Below, piece by piece: positions 1 to 12,547 of a stretch of DNA of 64,000 nucleotides. Each line of letters begins with the position of its first letter. Position 1 is the stretch's first letter. The notes beneath the pieces were generated by a model, which did not search any database, was not told the origin of the DNA, and saw only the letters and a list, made by a program, of their open reading frames with translations. The stretch is from Saccopteryx bilineata (lineage: Eukaryota > Chordata > Mammalia > Chiroptera > Emballonuridae), in contig NC_089495.1 of assembly GCF_036850765.1 (NCBI RefSeq), positions 114,785,033 through 114,849,032 on the forward strand, read 5' to 3'. Position numbers and translations under genes: made by a program.

Positions 1-759
1 TGCTAGTCCTATTTTAAGTAATAAATACAATACTTGTGTGCCTGGTACAAGGTTAGTGGTCAGACTGTTGGAGTAGCGATTGTAATTTTTCCTTGAGAAG
101 AGATGCCCCCTAATTGTGTATTTATCCACAAATACTGCTTCAATCTTAGAATGCTGTATTAAATATGTGATTATAAAGCAATGTTGCCATTTTAAAATAC
201 CTAGAATAGTACATGTCTGTTATCCATTAAAAATTCTCTTGGAAGACTATATTTATTTTTAAAAAAATACTGGCTTGCTTGCTTGAAATATTTTCAAAAT
301 GCTCTTTTGAGTACACTTTAGTAGTATGTAGTGATTCTCTTTGGTGCTTTTTATAATCGACCTGTTATCTTTATCATCCACATGTTAGTTTTATAATTGT
401 TGTAAGTAAATAAAATTTATAAATGGGAAAAACTGTCCTTTCAAGTACATATCAGTGGTGCCAGTTTTCTTTTCTTTTATTTTGCATTTTGGGAATGGAT
501 TTGCTCTTTAAAATAGGTGTTTCATGGTCAACTATGATAAAGAGAAGGTTATTGTTTTCCTTTGGGAATTCAAAACTGACATCCAACCAAAAAAAGGAGT
601 GTGACTCATTGTTTTACATGGTTTATACAATTCCCAAGAAGAGCTTCAAGCATTATTTGTGTAAGGGGGTGGGCCACTCATGACAATACCATTTAAATAT
701 ATTTTAGTATATTTTTCAAAATTTGTCTTATTTTGGTTTAATTGTGCTTAAAATATCAC
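1..759. other. AT-rich unique sequence, no gene seen
   Basis: No splice-bounded conserved frame or recognisable repeat. The 86-codon frame at 423-683 has no family likeness and is likely chance. Confidence 0.6.
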
Positions 760-1150
760 ACTTTGTTTGTTTGTTTATTTACTTATCTATTTATATTTTT
801 CTGAAGTGAGAAGCAGGGAGGCAGAGACAGACTCCTGCATGCACCTGACTGAGATCCATCCGGCAAACCCGCTAGGGGGCGATGCTCTGCCTATCTGGGG
901 CATTGCTCCATTGCAACTGGAGCCATTTTATCATCTGAGATGGAAGCCATGGAGCCATCCTCAGAGACTGGGCCAACTTTGCTCCAGTAGAGCCATGGCT
1001 GCAGGAGGGGAAGAGAGAGATAGAGAGAAAGAAGAGGGAGAAGGGTGGAGAAACAGATGGTCACTTCTCCTGTGTGCCCTAGCTGGGAATCAAACCCAGG
1101 ACTTCCATACACCAGGCCAACGTTCTACCACTGAGCAGACTGGCCAGGGC
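760..1150 (-). mobile_element. Long VES-type SINE (about 390 bp)
   Basis: Read on the minus strand, a tRNA-like head (GCCCTGGCCA.., A box and B box GGTTCGATTCC-like) ends at 1150, followed by a CT-rich middle, a unique body with a GCAGCCATGGCTCTACTGGA segment, and an AT-rich tail near 760-790. It matches the copies at 23381, 42248 and 51869 in layout. ORFs across it are repeat sequence, not genes. The motif at 868-885 resembles a CTCF core. Confidence 0.85.
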
Positions 1151-1450
1151 ACATGTTGTTTATTTTTAATATACTGTCTCTCCACAGGCTTTCTTGAATT
1201 AATATATTTAACTTAGTGAATAGAGATTATTTTCCTACTATAAAGATATCTATCTATGCCGTCTAGATGAAGCAGTAGCCAGGCATAATAATGCTAAAGA
1301 ATGTGATGTGGCATATAATTCCCTCCACAAATACACACATATATAGAGGTTTCTGGGCTCCTGAGATCTGCTTCTAATCTTTGTTTCAGAATTCTCCCCA
1401 GCTTTGTGAACTGGAGTCAGAAATCATACACATTTTAAAGTCTAAATGTC

Positions 1451-1784
1451 GCCTGACCGGGCGGTGGTGCAACGGATAGAGCATTGGACTGGGATGCCGA
1501 GGACCCAGGTTCAAGACCCCGAGGTTGCCAGCTTGAGCGTGGGCTCATCTGGTTTGAGCAAAAAGGTCACCAGCTTGTACCTAGGGTCGCTGGCTCAAGC
1601 AAGGGGTTACTCGGTCTACTGAAGGCACATATGAGAAAGCAATCAATGAACAACTAAGGTGTTGCAACGCGCAATGAAAAGCTAATGATTGATGCTTCTC
1701 ATCTCTCCATTCCTGTCTGTCTGTCCCTGTCTGTCCCTCTCTCTGACTCTCTTTCTGTCTCTGTAAAAAATAAATAAATAAAAT
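1451..1784 (+). mobile_element. GCCTGACC-type tRNA SINE with 14-bp target-site duplication
   Basis: Begins GCCTGACCGGGCGGTGG, carries a B-box-like GGTTCAAGAC, a body with AAGCAATCAATGAACAAC, a CT-rich stretch and an A-rich tail. Flanks repeat AAAGTCTAAATGTC (1437-1450) and AAAGTTTAAATGTC (1785-1798), one mismatch. Same family as 21649 and 28828 (plus) and 62966 and 55577 (minus). Confidence 0.9.
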
Positions 1785-1798
1785 AAAGTTTAAATGTC

Positions 1799-3029
1799 AT
1801 TATAAAAAGTGAATGTTAATCCTACTAACCATATAGGTTATTAGGGTGAAATAAATAATGCATGTGAAGTGCTTACTTAGTGCAGTCTCTGACACATAGT
1901 ACGGATTCAATCAATGTAGTTATTGTTGGTTTTGCTCAATCTCCATGGTAGGGAGCAATGGTTTCAACCAGAGTAAAATATTGTTTAATCTTATTGAAAG
2001 GTTGACTAAGAATGGGGAAGAGAAACAGGGTTAAGGGATAGATGGCAGTTTTTCTCTAACCATCTCAACAATCTCCCTAATTTAGCCCTCAATTCCCTTG
2101 AGGTCAGAAGTAACAGTATTAATATTTCTCACATTCTACATGGGGGACTTGGATCACAGTGAGATTTCTAAGGGTGCCAGTCACTTATCAGTGGAGGTAG
2201 AAATCAAATTCAGCATTGTTTCAGTTGGGTTCTCCAACAGTTCACTGCCTTTCATATGCAGATGATTTGTTATGCAATAATTTAATTTAATGCTTTTCAT
2301 AAAGAATGCCACAGAGGGGCTGCTTCATGTGTGCTACTTTGTTGTTGCCCTGGTGACATTTGAAGAGCCCCCAGGCAATCACAGATATCTGAGGATTCCA
2401 AAGAGCAAGTCCATGTGAACAAAAGGGTAAGTGTTAGCATGCAGCTGTTCAGTGGAGACTCTCAAGTTGTACACTATGAATTAGTACTTTTCTTCTGACT
2501 TTTTCCCTCCCCCTTGCCTCTAGTCAGAATAGAGATAAATATATCCAGCTTTCCATAAGGCTGAGTTTGTGCATAAACCCAAAGTTCATCTATTTTTAAT
2601 AAAATATTTTAAAACCTTCTAAACCGTTGACTTAAAACTATTTTGTTTGTATACTAAAATCAGAGAATTATGATATTTCTTACCAAAATTATAAGAAGCC
2701 ATCAATACTTGTAAGTTGCTTGAAAGAAAGAATTTTATCATATTTATTCTTGTGTCCCCAACTGATAGGCAATCTTGCATAAATCGATAAATGCCTATGA
2801 GTGAGTTAATACAACCTTGTATTTCAGATCGTTTTTCAAAGGAGTCCTGTTAAAGTAACTGTTGCCCAAAAGCTCTCTGAAAATTTAGTCAACGAATTAT
2901 ATTAGTTTTATTCATTTTAAATTTGTAAATTCAAGCAACCGCACCAATACTTGGAGTGAAGAATCCCCATGAAGCAAGGCTGAAAGTAGGAATTCACAGG
3001 ATCTTCTGTATGTTCTGCTAATTTAATGA
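1799..3029. other. Unique AT-rich sequence, possible MIR piece
   Basis: GTGAAGTGCTTACTTAGTGC (1864) and the segment at 2150-2220 look like MIR relics; otherwise nothing recognisable. Confidence 0.4.
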
Positions 3030-3039
3030 AAGCCATCTT

Positions 3040-3162
3040 GCCTGACCTGTGGTGGCGCAGTGGATAAAGTGTCAACCTGGAAATGCTGAGGTTGCCGGTT
3101 CAAAACCCTGGGCTTGCCTGGTCAAGGCACATATGGGAGTTGATGCTTCCAGCTCCTCCCCC

Positions 3163-3207
<45 letters not shown>

Positions 3208-3307
3208 CCTCCCTCCCTCCCTCCCTCTCTTCCCCCTCTATAATGAATAAATAAAAATCTTAAAAAAAAAATAAAGGCAAAGATGGATGTAGTCAATACG
3301 AAAAAAC
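3040..3307 (+). mobile_element. Short GCCTGACC-type SINE with CT microsatellite tail
   Basis: Head GCCTGACCTGTGGTGGCGCA, body with GGAGTTGATGCTTCCAGCTC, long (CT)n and (CCCT)n run at about 3166-3231, then an A-rich tail to about 3274. The 10-bp duplication AAGCCATCTT occurs at 3030-3039 and 3308-3317, so about 33 bp of non-SINE sequence lies between the A-tail and the downstream duplication. Related to the copy at 58919 and, reversed, at 31784. Confidence 0.85.
3166..3231 (+). repeat. (CT)n/(CCCT)n microsatellite inside SINE
   Basis: Uninterrupted CT dinucleotides followed by CCCT units; opposite strand is GA-rich. It is the pyrimidine tract of the SINE at 3040, expanded. Confidence 0.9.
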
Positions 3308-3559
3308 AAGCCATCTTTAAAAGTCACTCAAGCTCAAGTTTTTTGCAACACACAAGCAAGAGAAGAGGCTCTAATGGTTGCTCTTTAAAGGTATAGACCC
3401 AGGTAACTTAGAAAACATGAATATAAAAATAAACAGGGGCTGTGATGATTATTTCACCCACACATGGAGAAAGAAAAATGGATTCATGTTATCACAGAGT
3501 CCTAGAGGAAGAAAAGCATTTATGGACGGTCTGAGATAGCACCAGAGGACATGGAGAAG

Positions 3560-3962
3560 AACCTCAAGCTCATTGTCCAGTCTCTGCTCACCTCTCCAGC
3601 CTTTTCTTCATGTGCTCTCTCCTAATTGACTCAAGGTTTCAGCAACACCGATCATTCCCTGCACTGTTTCATGTCTCTCTGCTTCTTTGCACATGCTTGC
3701 TCTTCCCCCTTCTCAAAGTGTAAGTTCTCTCCTTTAAGGCCCAACTCAGGGGTTATATATTCTGTGAAGTTAGGCCAACTTCCTCACTCCATTCTCCACT
3801 CTCGCTCTACATCCTGTGTATTCTTCTGCCATTGCACTTTCCAAAGTCCTTGAGGATAAGACTTACTGTCTTTCTCATCTTTTTATTCTTGGTGTATGGC
3901 ACAGCACAGTATCTGGAATATGATATTCATTAAATAAATGTTTTTGAATGGATGAATAAATC
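3560..3962 (+). mobile_element. L2 3'-end relic
   Basis: CT-rich stretch with TTAAGGCCCAACTCAGG-like segment and final CATTAAATAAATGTTTTTGA, typical of L2. Confidence 0.6.
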
Positions 3963-4139
3963 CACCTAATTCCTCCCACTTCTATAAAAAAGCTGAGGGC
4001 CAGCTTCTTTAAATTAAGCAATGGGCTCTTATGTGACCAGCAACTAAGTTTATTTTATTATTATTTTTTTTAATAACTGAGACATGAACTAAATTTGGTA
4101 CTTCACGGAGTCCTCTATAAAGTCTTTCTGCTTCCTCTC

Positions 4140-4566
4140 TTGGCCTCTATTGTCTTTTCTTTCCAACTTTTCCATTGTACACCAGGTAACTGTTCATAGG
4201 AAATCATACCCAAGATCATATTGGGGCTCCTTCCCAGACCATAAGGCTACAGAAGACCGGACTATATGCAACCCCTTTTCCTACCTCCTTTCTGCTCGTC
4301 ACCGTGCTCCCAGCCCCCAGCATACCTGACATGCCTCAAACATACCCACGTGCTCCTGCTCTAGAACACACCCACACTCTGCTCCCGATCTCTGAAGGTC
4401 TCGGCTCCAATGCCACTTCCCCAGACAGACCTCTGACATCAAACCCAACACAGCACTCCCTTTCGTTCTCCAGTTTCTTCTCACTGTTTTTTCATACCAC
4501 TGAATCCCCCAGTAGCTGAGACAGTGTTTGGCATAGTAAGTACTGAGTAAATATTTGTTGAATAGT
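4140..4566 (+). mobile_element. L2 3'-end relic
   Basis: Ends GAGTAAATATTTGTTGAATA after GTGTTTGGCATAGTAAGTAC; the body is C/T-rich like other L2 ends. The short frames at 4299-4519 are chance. Confidence 0.6.
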
Positions 4567-4699
4567 TAAGTCAATGAGAACTTGAAGTCTTTGTGAGGAA
4601 AAAAAGTAATATAGTTTGGGGAAAAAAATTTAAAAACCTCTTTTTTTTTCTCTAGCTCTATAATTTAAAAAATAGTCAAAAGGGAATATTTTTGTCTTG

Positions 4700-4883
4700 C
4701 AGGCATCCCCAAACTATGGCCCGCGGGCCACATGTGGCCCCCTGAGACCATTTATCCGGCCCTTCCACTGCACTTCTGGAAGGGGCACCTCTTTTATTGG
4801 TGGTCAGTGAGAAGAGCACTGTATGTGGCGGCCCCCCAATGGTCTGAGGGACAGTGAACTGGCCCCCTGTGTAAAAAGTTTGG
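4700..4883 (-). mobile_element. Truncated hAT MITE (same family as 41658-42177)
   Basis: Starts CAGGCATCCCCAAACTATGG and contains segments that are the reverse complement of the 42 kb element (GGCCCGCGGGCC, CTTCTGGAAGGGGCACCTCT, GACAGTGAACTGGCCCCCTG). It stops at GTAAAAAGTTTGG, lacking the last bases of that terminal repeat, and no 8-bp duplication is visible. It is an internally deleted derivative. Confidence 0.8.
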
Positions 4884-5329
4884 CTTAAAGGGATGAGAAA
4901 TTAATATTTAAATTAAAACTATACTTTCTCCTTTTTCTCCACCCTAAGCTGTGATAACAACAGCAGTGTTAGTTTCCTTTAGCTATAAAATTGCATCTTG
5001 GAAGGAGGCAAGAGGACGAGAAAGGGTTATCTTGCTCAACTCCAAAAAGCTGACAGGTATGCCAGACACCTCAGGCTAGGATCATAATAGAGTAGGCAGG
5101 GTTTAGGGCCACCAGGCCTGAACTTGGCACCTAGGATGGAGCAATCAAATTTCTTTAATTTTCTGAAACAGTGATTCAGGCTGTCAACAAACACTTATAT
5201 CTCAAGGGATAAGCTTTGCTCTTGAAGGTAAGGTACCATTTTTCCCTCAAGATGTTTATATCCTAAACTAATTTCAGATATGGACATTTTGCTTATGAAT
5301 GATTGGCCAAGAATGAATTCACCTGTAAT

Positions 5330-5455
5330 CCCAAAAGTCATTTAGTGTGACGTGGAGTTGGACTCTAATCTCAAATTTATCACTAATGAGATATGTGACC
5401 TGGAACAGTTTAATTGAATCTCTCTGAGGTTCAGTCAGTTCTTGTAAAATGAATG
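5330..5455 (+). mobile_element. MIR relic
   Basis: ATATGTGACCTGGAACAGTT followed by CTCTGAGGTTCAGT and TGTAAAATGAATGG is the MIR core. Confidence 0.6.
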
Positions 5456-6529
5456 GTTTGAACAAAATAATCCATAAGGCTTCCATGCACTCTAACATTT
5501 CAAGTTTGTTTGTTTTTGGTTTGTTTTATTTATTTTTTAGTTAAAAGAAAGAAGAGGATAGAATGTTGGCTGGAATTTCCTCATCATGTTAAAGAGCTTG
5601 AATAAATATCATGGCTCTATCAATGTCTTTTACCTTTTTGAAGCTTGCTAGGATATGATCCACAAATGAAGGGAAGGCATTCTTTTTTTTTATTATTTCT
5701 TCAAAAACTAGTGTATTTTATAATATGAATTATACAGAAGGTAAAAGGATTTTTTTTTTAAATATAAGACAAAGTCTCTCTATTATAGTACAAAAGAAAT
5801 CTTGCTGGTGAGACAGGCAGCAGCCTGGAGCATGAAACGCTCAGCAGAATGAGCAGGAAGTTGGGCACCCGAAACCAGAGGAGGGCCCACACTTTCCTAG
5901 CTGAGCTGGCCTTGGCCAAGTGTCTCCACATATCTTTAAAATGGGGATGAGAACCATGACCTCAGCATCTTGCTGTGACGGTTCACAGGATGACATATGG
6001 AAAAGCACTGATTCAGGAGCCTTGCACACAACAGACCCTCAAGGTGCTCCCTCCTCCTCCCCCACCAAAGGACACTCACATAGGGAAGAGGGAGATCCTT
6101 CCAAGGGGGGAACTCCCCCCTTGCTGATGACAAATCATGAAGGATTTGAGCCAGTCCTTGCAAGTAAGTAGGATCTAGGTAGGCAGAGGGAGAGAAAGGC
6201 ATGGAGTTTGAAATCACTACGAGAGTTTGGAGCCATTTCCAGCCACTGTGGAGAGGACAGTGCCAGGCAGGCTATAAGCACATAACAATATCACTTGGGA
6301 AGCTTGTTAAAAACGCAGACTACAGACCCACCCCTTCTACACGCACAGAAACACACTCATGTGCACTACCTCCCTAGGAATCATGTTGATTGAATGAATC
6401 TGGTGAGGAGTCCAAGGGCCTGTATTTTTAAAAGCTTTCCAGGTGGTTCAGGTCTGTGAGCCTTAGGTTTAGTTAACAGCAACTGACTGATCTTATAAAG
6501 CAGAGCTCACATTGGGCAGCAAGAAAGTG

Positions 6530-6780
6530 ACAAGAGAGTGAGCACTGGAGTAAGAGCCTGGATTCAGACATCTCTCAGGCCTGGCCTGGGGACCTCGGGT
6601 AGTCAGGTCATTTTTCTCATCCTCCTCTATCTGGTTAATGTGGTAGAGGCCATAGTACTTCCTCTGCTAACCTTAAAGGACTTTTTTGAGAACCTATTGA
6701 TTTTAAGCCACTTAATAGAAAAACACTTAATTGTAAAGTATTATACAGATATTCAGGATTATCACTAATCATCACCATTA
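6530..6780 (+). mobile_element. MIR relic
   Basis: GAGTAAGAGCCTGGATTCAGA then CCTCGGGTAGTCAGGTCATT fit MIR. Confidence 0.55.
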
Positions 6781-6949
6781 TCACCATGGCGACCCTGGAA
6801 TGCTAGAATGACACCATCAGCTCCCATCTATTACACCATGTGGTAACCTTGAGGCAATATTGGTGGGTCCACATTATCACTCTGACACCATAAACCATCA
6901 CCCCTTTTTAAGTGTTAGACTGAGATTACAACGGTCTTGGTCGCAGTCA

Positions 6950-7410
6950 CCAGGATCTCAAAAGTTTTACATGCCATGCAAAGTGTGCCACACTAACCAG
7001 CTGACACAGCTGCAAGTAGTAGTTATGTGCCTTGAACAAGTCACTTCATCTGTCTAAGCCTTGGTTTCCTTATACATAAAGTGGGGGCCACCAGGTATAA
7101 CATAGCAAGCAGCCAAGGGGGCCATGGAGGTTGAAATTCAGCCAAGGGTCTACTTACCCAGCAGCACTCCCATGGGGCTGTATTTTCTCAGGGAAGGAAC
7201 CATTTTCTAATTGTCTTCTAGTTCATGAGCCTAGAGAGGAAGGCTTTTTCTAAATCAAAGCAGGCTTCTGTATGTGCTACCAGAAACTCTGGTAGTATTC
7301 TCCCTGAAGCTTGTCTATCAAATGAGAAAATGCATTAAGTCCTTACTTAGCACAATGCCTGGCATACGATGGGTACTAATGCAGGAGAGATGTTAATGTT
7401 ATAATTATTA
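6950..7410 (+). mobile_element. MIR relics
   Basis: GCCTTGAACAAGTCACTTCA and CTTGGTTTCCTTATACATAA (7030-7080), and CACAATGCCTGGCATACGAT (7355) with a tail-like end, are MIR-derived pieces. Confidence 0.5.
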
Positions 7411-9626
7411 TTAATTCATTCATTCAACAAGCATTCATTTTGTACCTTCTGTATTTCAACTATATGCCTGGGCCACTGGACTGTCCATAGTGAATAAGAC
7501 ATTATCCGTTCCTGCAGGAGATTATGACCTAAGGACAAATACAGACACATGAGGAAATCATTATATTTGAATATTGATACAGGAGATCATTTCTAGAGAG
7601 AGACCTAGAATTTGAATTTTCTGAATTTTGATGACTGTGCCATTAGGTTTAACTTACTCCTACAGATTTCCTACCTAGAAGGTAAAACTTGTTAAGTCTC
7701 TTTGATAAAGCTGTTTATATAATATATCTCATACTTCTTGTACATTCAGAGCTAAGTACACAGAACAAGCTTTCCAAGCCATTATCAGTTGTGTCCCTTT
7801 GGGGACCACCATCGGTGCCCACCTGGGTGCCAGGGCACTGCTGTCAGGCAGGTCTACTTTCTTACAATCAGCTGACAACTTATCTGTGATACTATTCAGA
7901 ACTACACAAATATATGCATTCTTGTTTGAAGTAGCTTAAAATCAAATAAAAGTTCATGTGCTCTTTTTATGTAATTGCCCAGAAATTATTTGCATTAAAT
8001 AATGAACTTAACTTTTAAATAAAAATGCCATCTTTTACATTATTCAGTGGGGATATCTATGTATAACTTCCATTAGCGACGAGGGATTTAACCTATGTGA
8101 TTTCTGGGACTAGACTGTGGTCATATTTTGCATTCTTCACTGAGACAGATGGTCATGATGACAAGATAAAAATTTGGTAGATATGTGCTGGAAATCCTTG
8201 GTGATAGACGATAGGCTTTATTACTACTTCCCCTGATTTTCTTTTCTGAGTAAGTAGCCCTAGGCTAAAACTATGCAGAAAATAGTCTTAATAATTTTAA
8301 TAGAAGTGGTTTAATAAATTAATTTATTATGGGTATTGCAAATACATTTTTAATTAAAAAACAGATTAAGTTCTCAAAGCAAGCCTTTGATCTGAAAATC
8401 TAGCCTACTAAGAGTTGTAATTTGTCCCAACCTTTTTTTTTAAGTAAAAAACTAAGAAAATATTTGCTTCAATATACGTAATAACTAAAATATCATTATA
8501 TAACTCTGTAAACATCAGTGGTAGTGTTGTTGCCATATTTCATAAAGATGATGTCAGAATCAGTAAATAATAAAATAAAACAAACACACTTCCTGTCTTA
8601 GGAGATCACCTTCCCCAAGAGCAAGGGGTACAGAGCATGTGGATTATAGATTGTAGGTGTTTAAGAGAAAGCTTCAGTGTCTCTTTCTGTGACTTTACTC
8701 GTCACTTTTATCTTACTTACCTAACACCGAATCACCAGCGAAGGTGAACTTACAAATCAAGGCACAATTCTACAAGAAGCTAGATGCTGGGCCAGCTATA
8801 TTGTTTTCCAGGCTCGGTATAAAATAAAAACGTAAGCCTTCTATTCAATAGTTATTAAAAATATCAAGATAGTAAGAACAAAACATTAAACCAGGTGCAG
8901 GACCCTTTTGAGCCCTGCCTAAGTGTGGTCTAGGCTAGGGCTGTTGAGATTCAATGCGTGTTTGCAGGCCCTGGACTCCTAGCTTGTCCCCCTCCTGCTT
9001 CCTGCTCCAATTTCTGCAGACAGTTCCAACAACAGAAGGTACCAGTTATAAGTTACTGCCATTGGTAGAGACCAGGCAACCAAAGTTGCATGGGGAATGA
9101 CACTGGTAGGCATCCTAGGGTATACTTCAGGGCGTCTGCCTTCTCCCTGTCAGAATGTCCTGCAATATTCACACAAAGAGAACTAAAAGACTTAGGGCAT
9201 TTAATTTCCTTTGGATACATGGTCTGATTTTATAGATGCATTGCTCTTTAAGCTAAATGGGACCAAAGGATTATCTAGTCTGAGTTCTTTCATTTTAATT
9301 AGATCTTTATCAAATTCCATTTAGGCCAAGGACATGGGAATCGATTTTTGGTTGTGTAACTCTAAAGTTGGTGATTTTGATGAACAAACCATAACTGCTG
9401 ATCATTCAGAAAGACAAAATGTTAGTACTGTATAATGAACAAGTCACACTATAACACTAATAGATTTACACAACATGCTGCCAACCATGCTAACAACATC
9501 TGTAGCATTTGATTTTTTAATCCCAGTTAGAGCAAAGAGAGTGAGTTTAATGTCTCAGTAATTGGAGATCCCTGCATTTAATCCTCATAACAGCACTATA
9601 AGTTAAGTACTATGCTTATCCTCCTT
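7411..9626. other. Mostly unique sequence, one old repeat at 7411-7600
   Basis: ATTCATTCATTCAACAAGCA with CTATATGCCTGGGCCACTGG is an ancient mammalian repeat (not named). From 7610 to 9614 I see no gene. Confidence 0.45.
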
Positions 9627-9645
9627 CTCTTAACAAGTTTCAATT

Positions 9646-9696
<51 letters not shown>

Positions 9697-9832
9697 GAGA
9701 GAGAAGCATTAACTCGTTTCACTTAGTTGTGTACTCATTAATTGCTCTTTCTACCTGCCCTGACCAGGGTTGAACCCGTGACCTCTGACATGCTGGTTCG
9801 ATGCTTTATCCACAGAGCTACCCAGCCAGGGC
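9627..9832 (-). mobile_element. VES-like SINE with GA-rich tract and 12-bp duplication
   Basis: tRNA-like head GGCCCTGGCTGGGTAGCTC (minus strand) ends at 9832; the purine tract (GA)n at 9649-9706 represents the CT-rich tail. CTTATCCTCCTT occurs at 9615-9626 and 9833-9844, a perfect duplication. Confidence 0.88.
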
Positions 9833-9844
9833 CTTATCCTCCTT

Positions 9845-12280
9845 TTTAAAAATCAGGAAACAGAAACATTGAGATGAATTCTCTTTTCCAAGAACCCATT
9901 GCTTAAGTGTGTAAGCAGGATTCAAACCCATGTAGTAGTCTTGGCTCCAGAAGCTGCTCTTACCAACTAGATCAGGATGCATGCCTGTAATCTTCCATCA
10001 CACCCAAACACCACTAACCACACTCTCCTCTACATTGTTGTGTGAACCAAAAGTAAAATGATATGCATTTACTACACAGGGCAACCTATGCTCCTAGCAC
10101 TGCAGCCATAGCTCTGGCAAATTTTATATCAACATTATGACTGAATTGATGCTAATTTCACAGATGTTAATCACCATTATAGAATTGTAACTGCATATAT
10201 CTGATGTTCTCTCAAATAGCTTCAATCCCTTTTCCACCATTCTAGTGCTACTCCAAAGGATTAAGAGTGTACTTTATTACTTTGATTTAGACTTAAGAGC
10301 TAGAAATCAAACACAGCGAGGTTTCTCTTCTGTCTTCCCAGAAAGAATAAAATAAAACAATGGTTGAAATATGTAAAAGCTGGGGTTTTTTTTAGTTTAT
10401 TTTTACTCTAACAATTGCTCCTCTTTTACATCTATTGCTTATGAAGTCTTATTTGGGAGGTCTAAAATAAATATGTAATTTATATACATATGACTGTGCT
10501 GGCAGTTCGTGGCTAAGAAAAGTGCAACCCATCATTGATTTAGGAGAGTTCTGTGATAAATACAACTCAATGTCAGACAAGAGAGGAAAGCTCTGCCTGC
10601 CATCTCTGTGATGTCATTGTGACAAACCCTTGCATTGCCATACAGCAGTACATGAATATAACATATTGTTACACTTCCCAGATATACAATATCAAATATT
10701 TTTATTTTAGGATATTATTCTAATGATAAATATTAAATTTAATTAGAAAGCATTTTCAATGACCCTTCAAAGACCCCGAAATTGTTTCTACTTTGTCCAG
10801 TTGGAGAGAAGATAAGAAGTATATGATAAAGCATCCCAATTTAATGTCATTGCTAGTAGATATATTAATTTTCAGGAGGTTGCAGAAGCATTATATCTTT
10901 TGTTCATTTAATTTCCTATATAGGAAAGAAAAAGAAGTATTCAACAAACATAGTATGCCATGATGGCATGTAGATAAAATATTCTCTGTTACACCAAATA
11001 ACAGAACCATAGGATTCTGAAATTTTTACATGAGATAAAAATGTTACTAAGGAAGTATTCTGCCTTATTATGTAAGATGGCTTAACACAGCAGATTTGCA
11101 AAAACACTATTATGTAGTCATGGCACATTCTATAGTGTCCTTTTGCAATTTCTGGAAACTTGCTCTATTTCTGATTAAATATATGAGGTAAGTGATTTGA
11201 GCAGCATAATAAAATTTGTGTGCTTTGCCAGGATAACATCACAGTACTGAATTTATGTCCTGCACTACAGTCCCAATGTGATTTGACAAGGACACTATTT
11301 CATGGCTCAATAAATACTTATTGACTAACTACAAACATGACAAAATGTTTGTCCTTTAACTTGACTGTTTTAGAGCTAAACATTCAAGAATTCTGGAGAA
11401 AAAAAGCCCAGGAATGTTGTAACACTTTCAAAACACTTTTGTTTTCATTTTGGAATATTACTAAACTTGCAAAGTGTCAGACTAGAAATACATTGTTGGA
11501 TGAACCCGGCAAAACTACAAAATCTCAAAGCAAATTTTTCTTTACAAGTTATTTTGTTCAACATACATATAAAAACATAAAGGAGGAGTATATATCAATT
11601 TCATGAATATGTGCTCCATGTCTAAATGATCATTTCATGACTGGCAAAAATGGTATCAAATGGTCTTCTCAAGGAATTCTAGCCAACTCATGGTGCATGT
11701 GTCTCTCTTACTAAGTAACCAACCACCAGCAAGAAGGAATATCATCCTTTCTTTACTCTGTTTCCAGGAGGCAATTGTGTTACTTCCAAGGGTTTGCCAG
11801 CGCATTGCAGATAAGTTAGGCAAAGTTTAAGTTAAACTTTTTACAAACAAAAAAATGTAAAATTTTATCTATTTTTCTCTGCATAATTTCCCTTCAACTT
11901 TATTATAGATAAACCATAACTTATAAATAGATACAATACTGAAAAATTCACAATATAGAATTTTTCTTACAAGCTAAGCTTTTTTGGTTAGACTATTTCC
12001 AGATAGTAGGACAGTAGAGATGTTACCTTTCCAATATAAAACTCTTACCCTATTATAAGTGGGGCTATAAATTATAATTTATAGTAACCATAGAAGCATT
12101 CTTGCTAAGATCACTTTTATTTAATTAACTGTATTTTAATTTATATATATATATATGTGGGGCAATCTCAGGAAGTCTTTCCTTCAATCTTATTTAAATT
12201 TCTGTAAATTTTACTTAGTAATATCACTTCTAAATTAAAATATTTTATTAGTGAGACCTTTTTTTTTTATTCATCAACAG
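9845..12280. other. Unique AT-rich sequence, no gene seen
   Basis: Small frames at 10916 (minus) and 11337 (plus) lack any family likeness. Stretch 10560-10900 is evenly mixed and might be a conserved non-coding block, but cannot be judged here. Confidence 0.5.
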
Positions 12281-12547
12281 TTCTAAGACCAAATAAGTAA
12301 TAAATCAGTCACAAAAAGTTATTTGGGAACAAGACTACCACTGAGTTAAGAAAACTGAGAAGAAAACAAGCAAATGAAGACTTCAAAGTGCTGTACTAGA
12401 AAAGCCAAATCCAACAGTGGATTACAAACAACAGCTGATGCCAACCCAAGTAGACTTAGAAATAACACAACTGAAAGTTGGAGGTAGACAACACCAACCC
12501 AAGACTCAACTAGCTCTACAAACAACACACCCAAACACACAGGCATA

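Noticed and set aside
767..1216. 149-codon plus-strand open frame
   Set aside because: It lies across a reverse-oriented long SINE and has no family likeness beyond that repeat.
1451..1540. tRNA gene (A and B boxes)
   Set aside because: The tRNA-like heads here belong to SINEs: followed by SINE bodies, A-tails and target duplications, not by a T-run after a cloverleaf.
3049..3314. Open frames with long S-L and R-E repeats
   Set aside because: Translation of the (CT)n tract of a SINE on each strand.
12346..12546. Minus-strand leucine/valine-rich frame
   Set aside because: Antisense to the L1 5' segment just before ORF1; not a separate gene.
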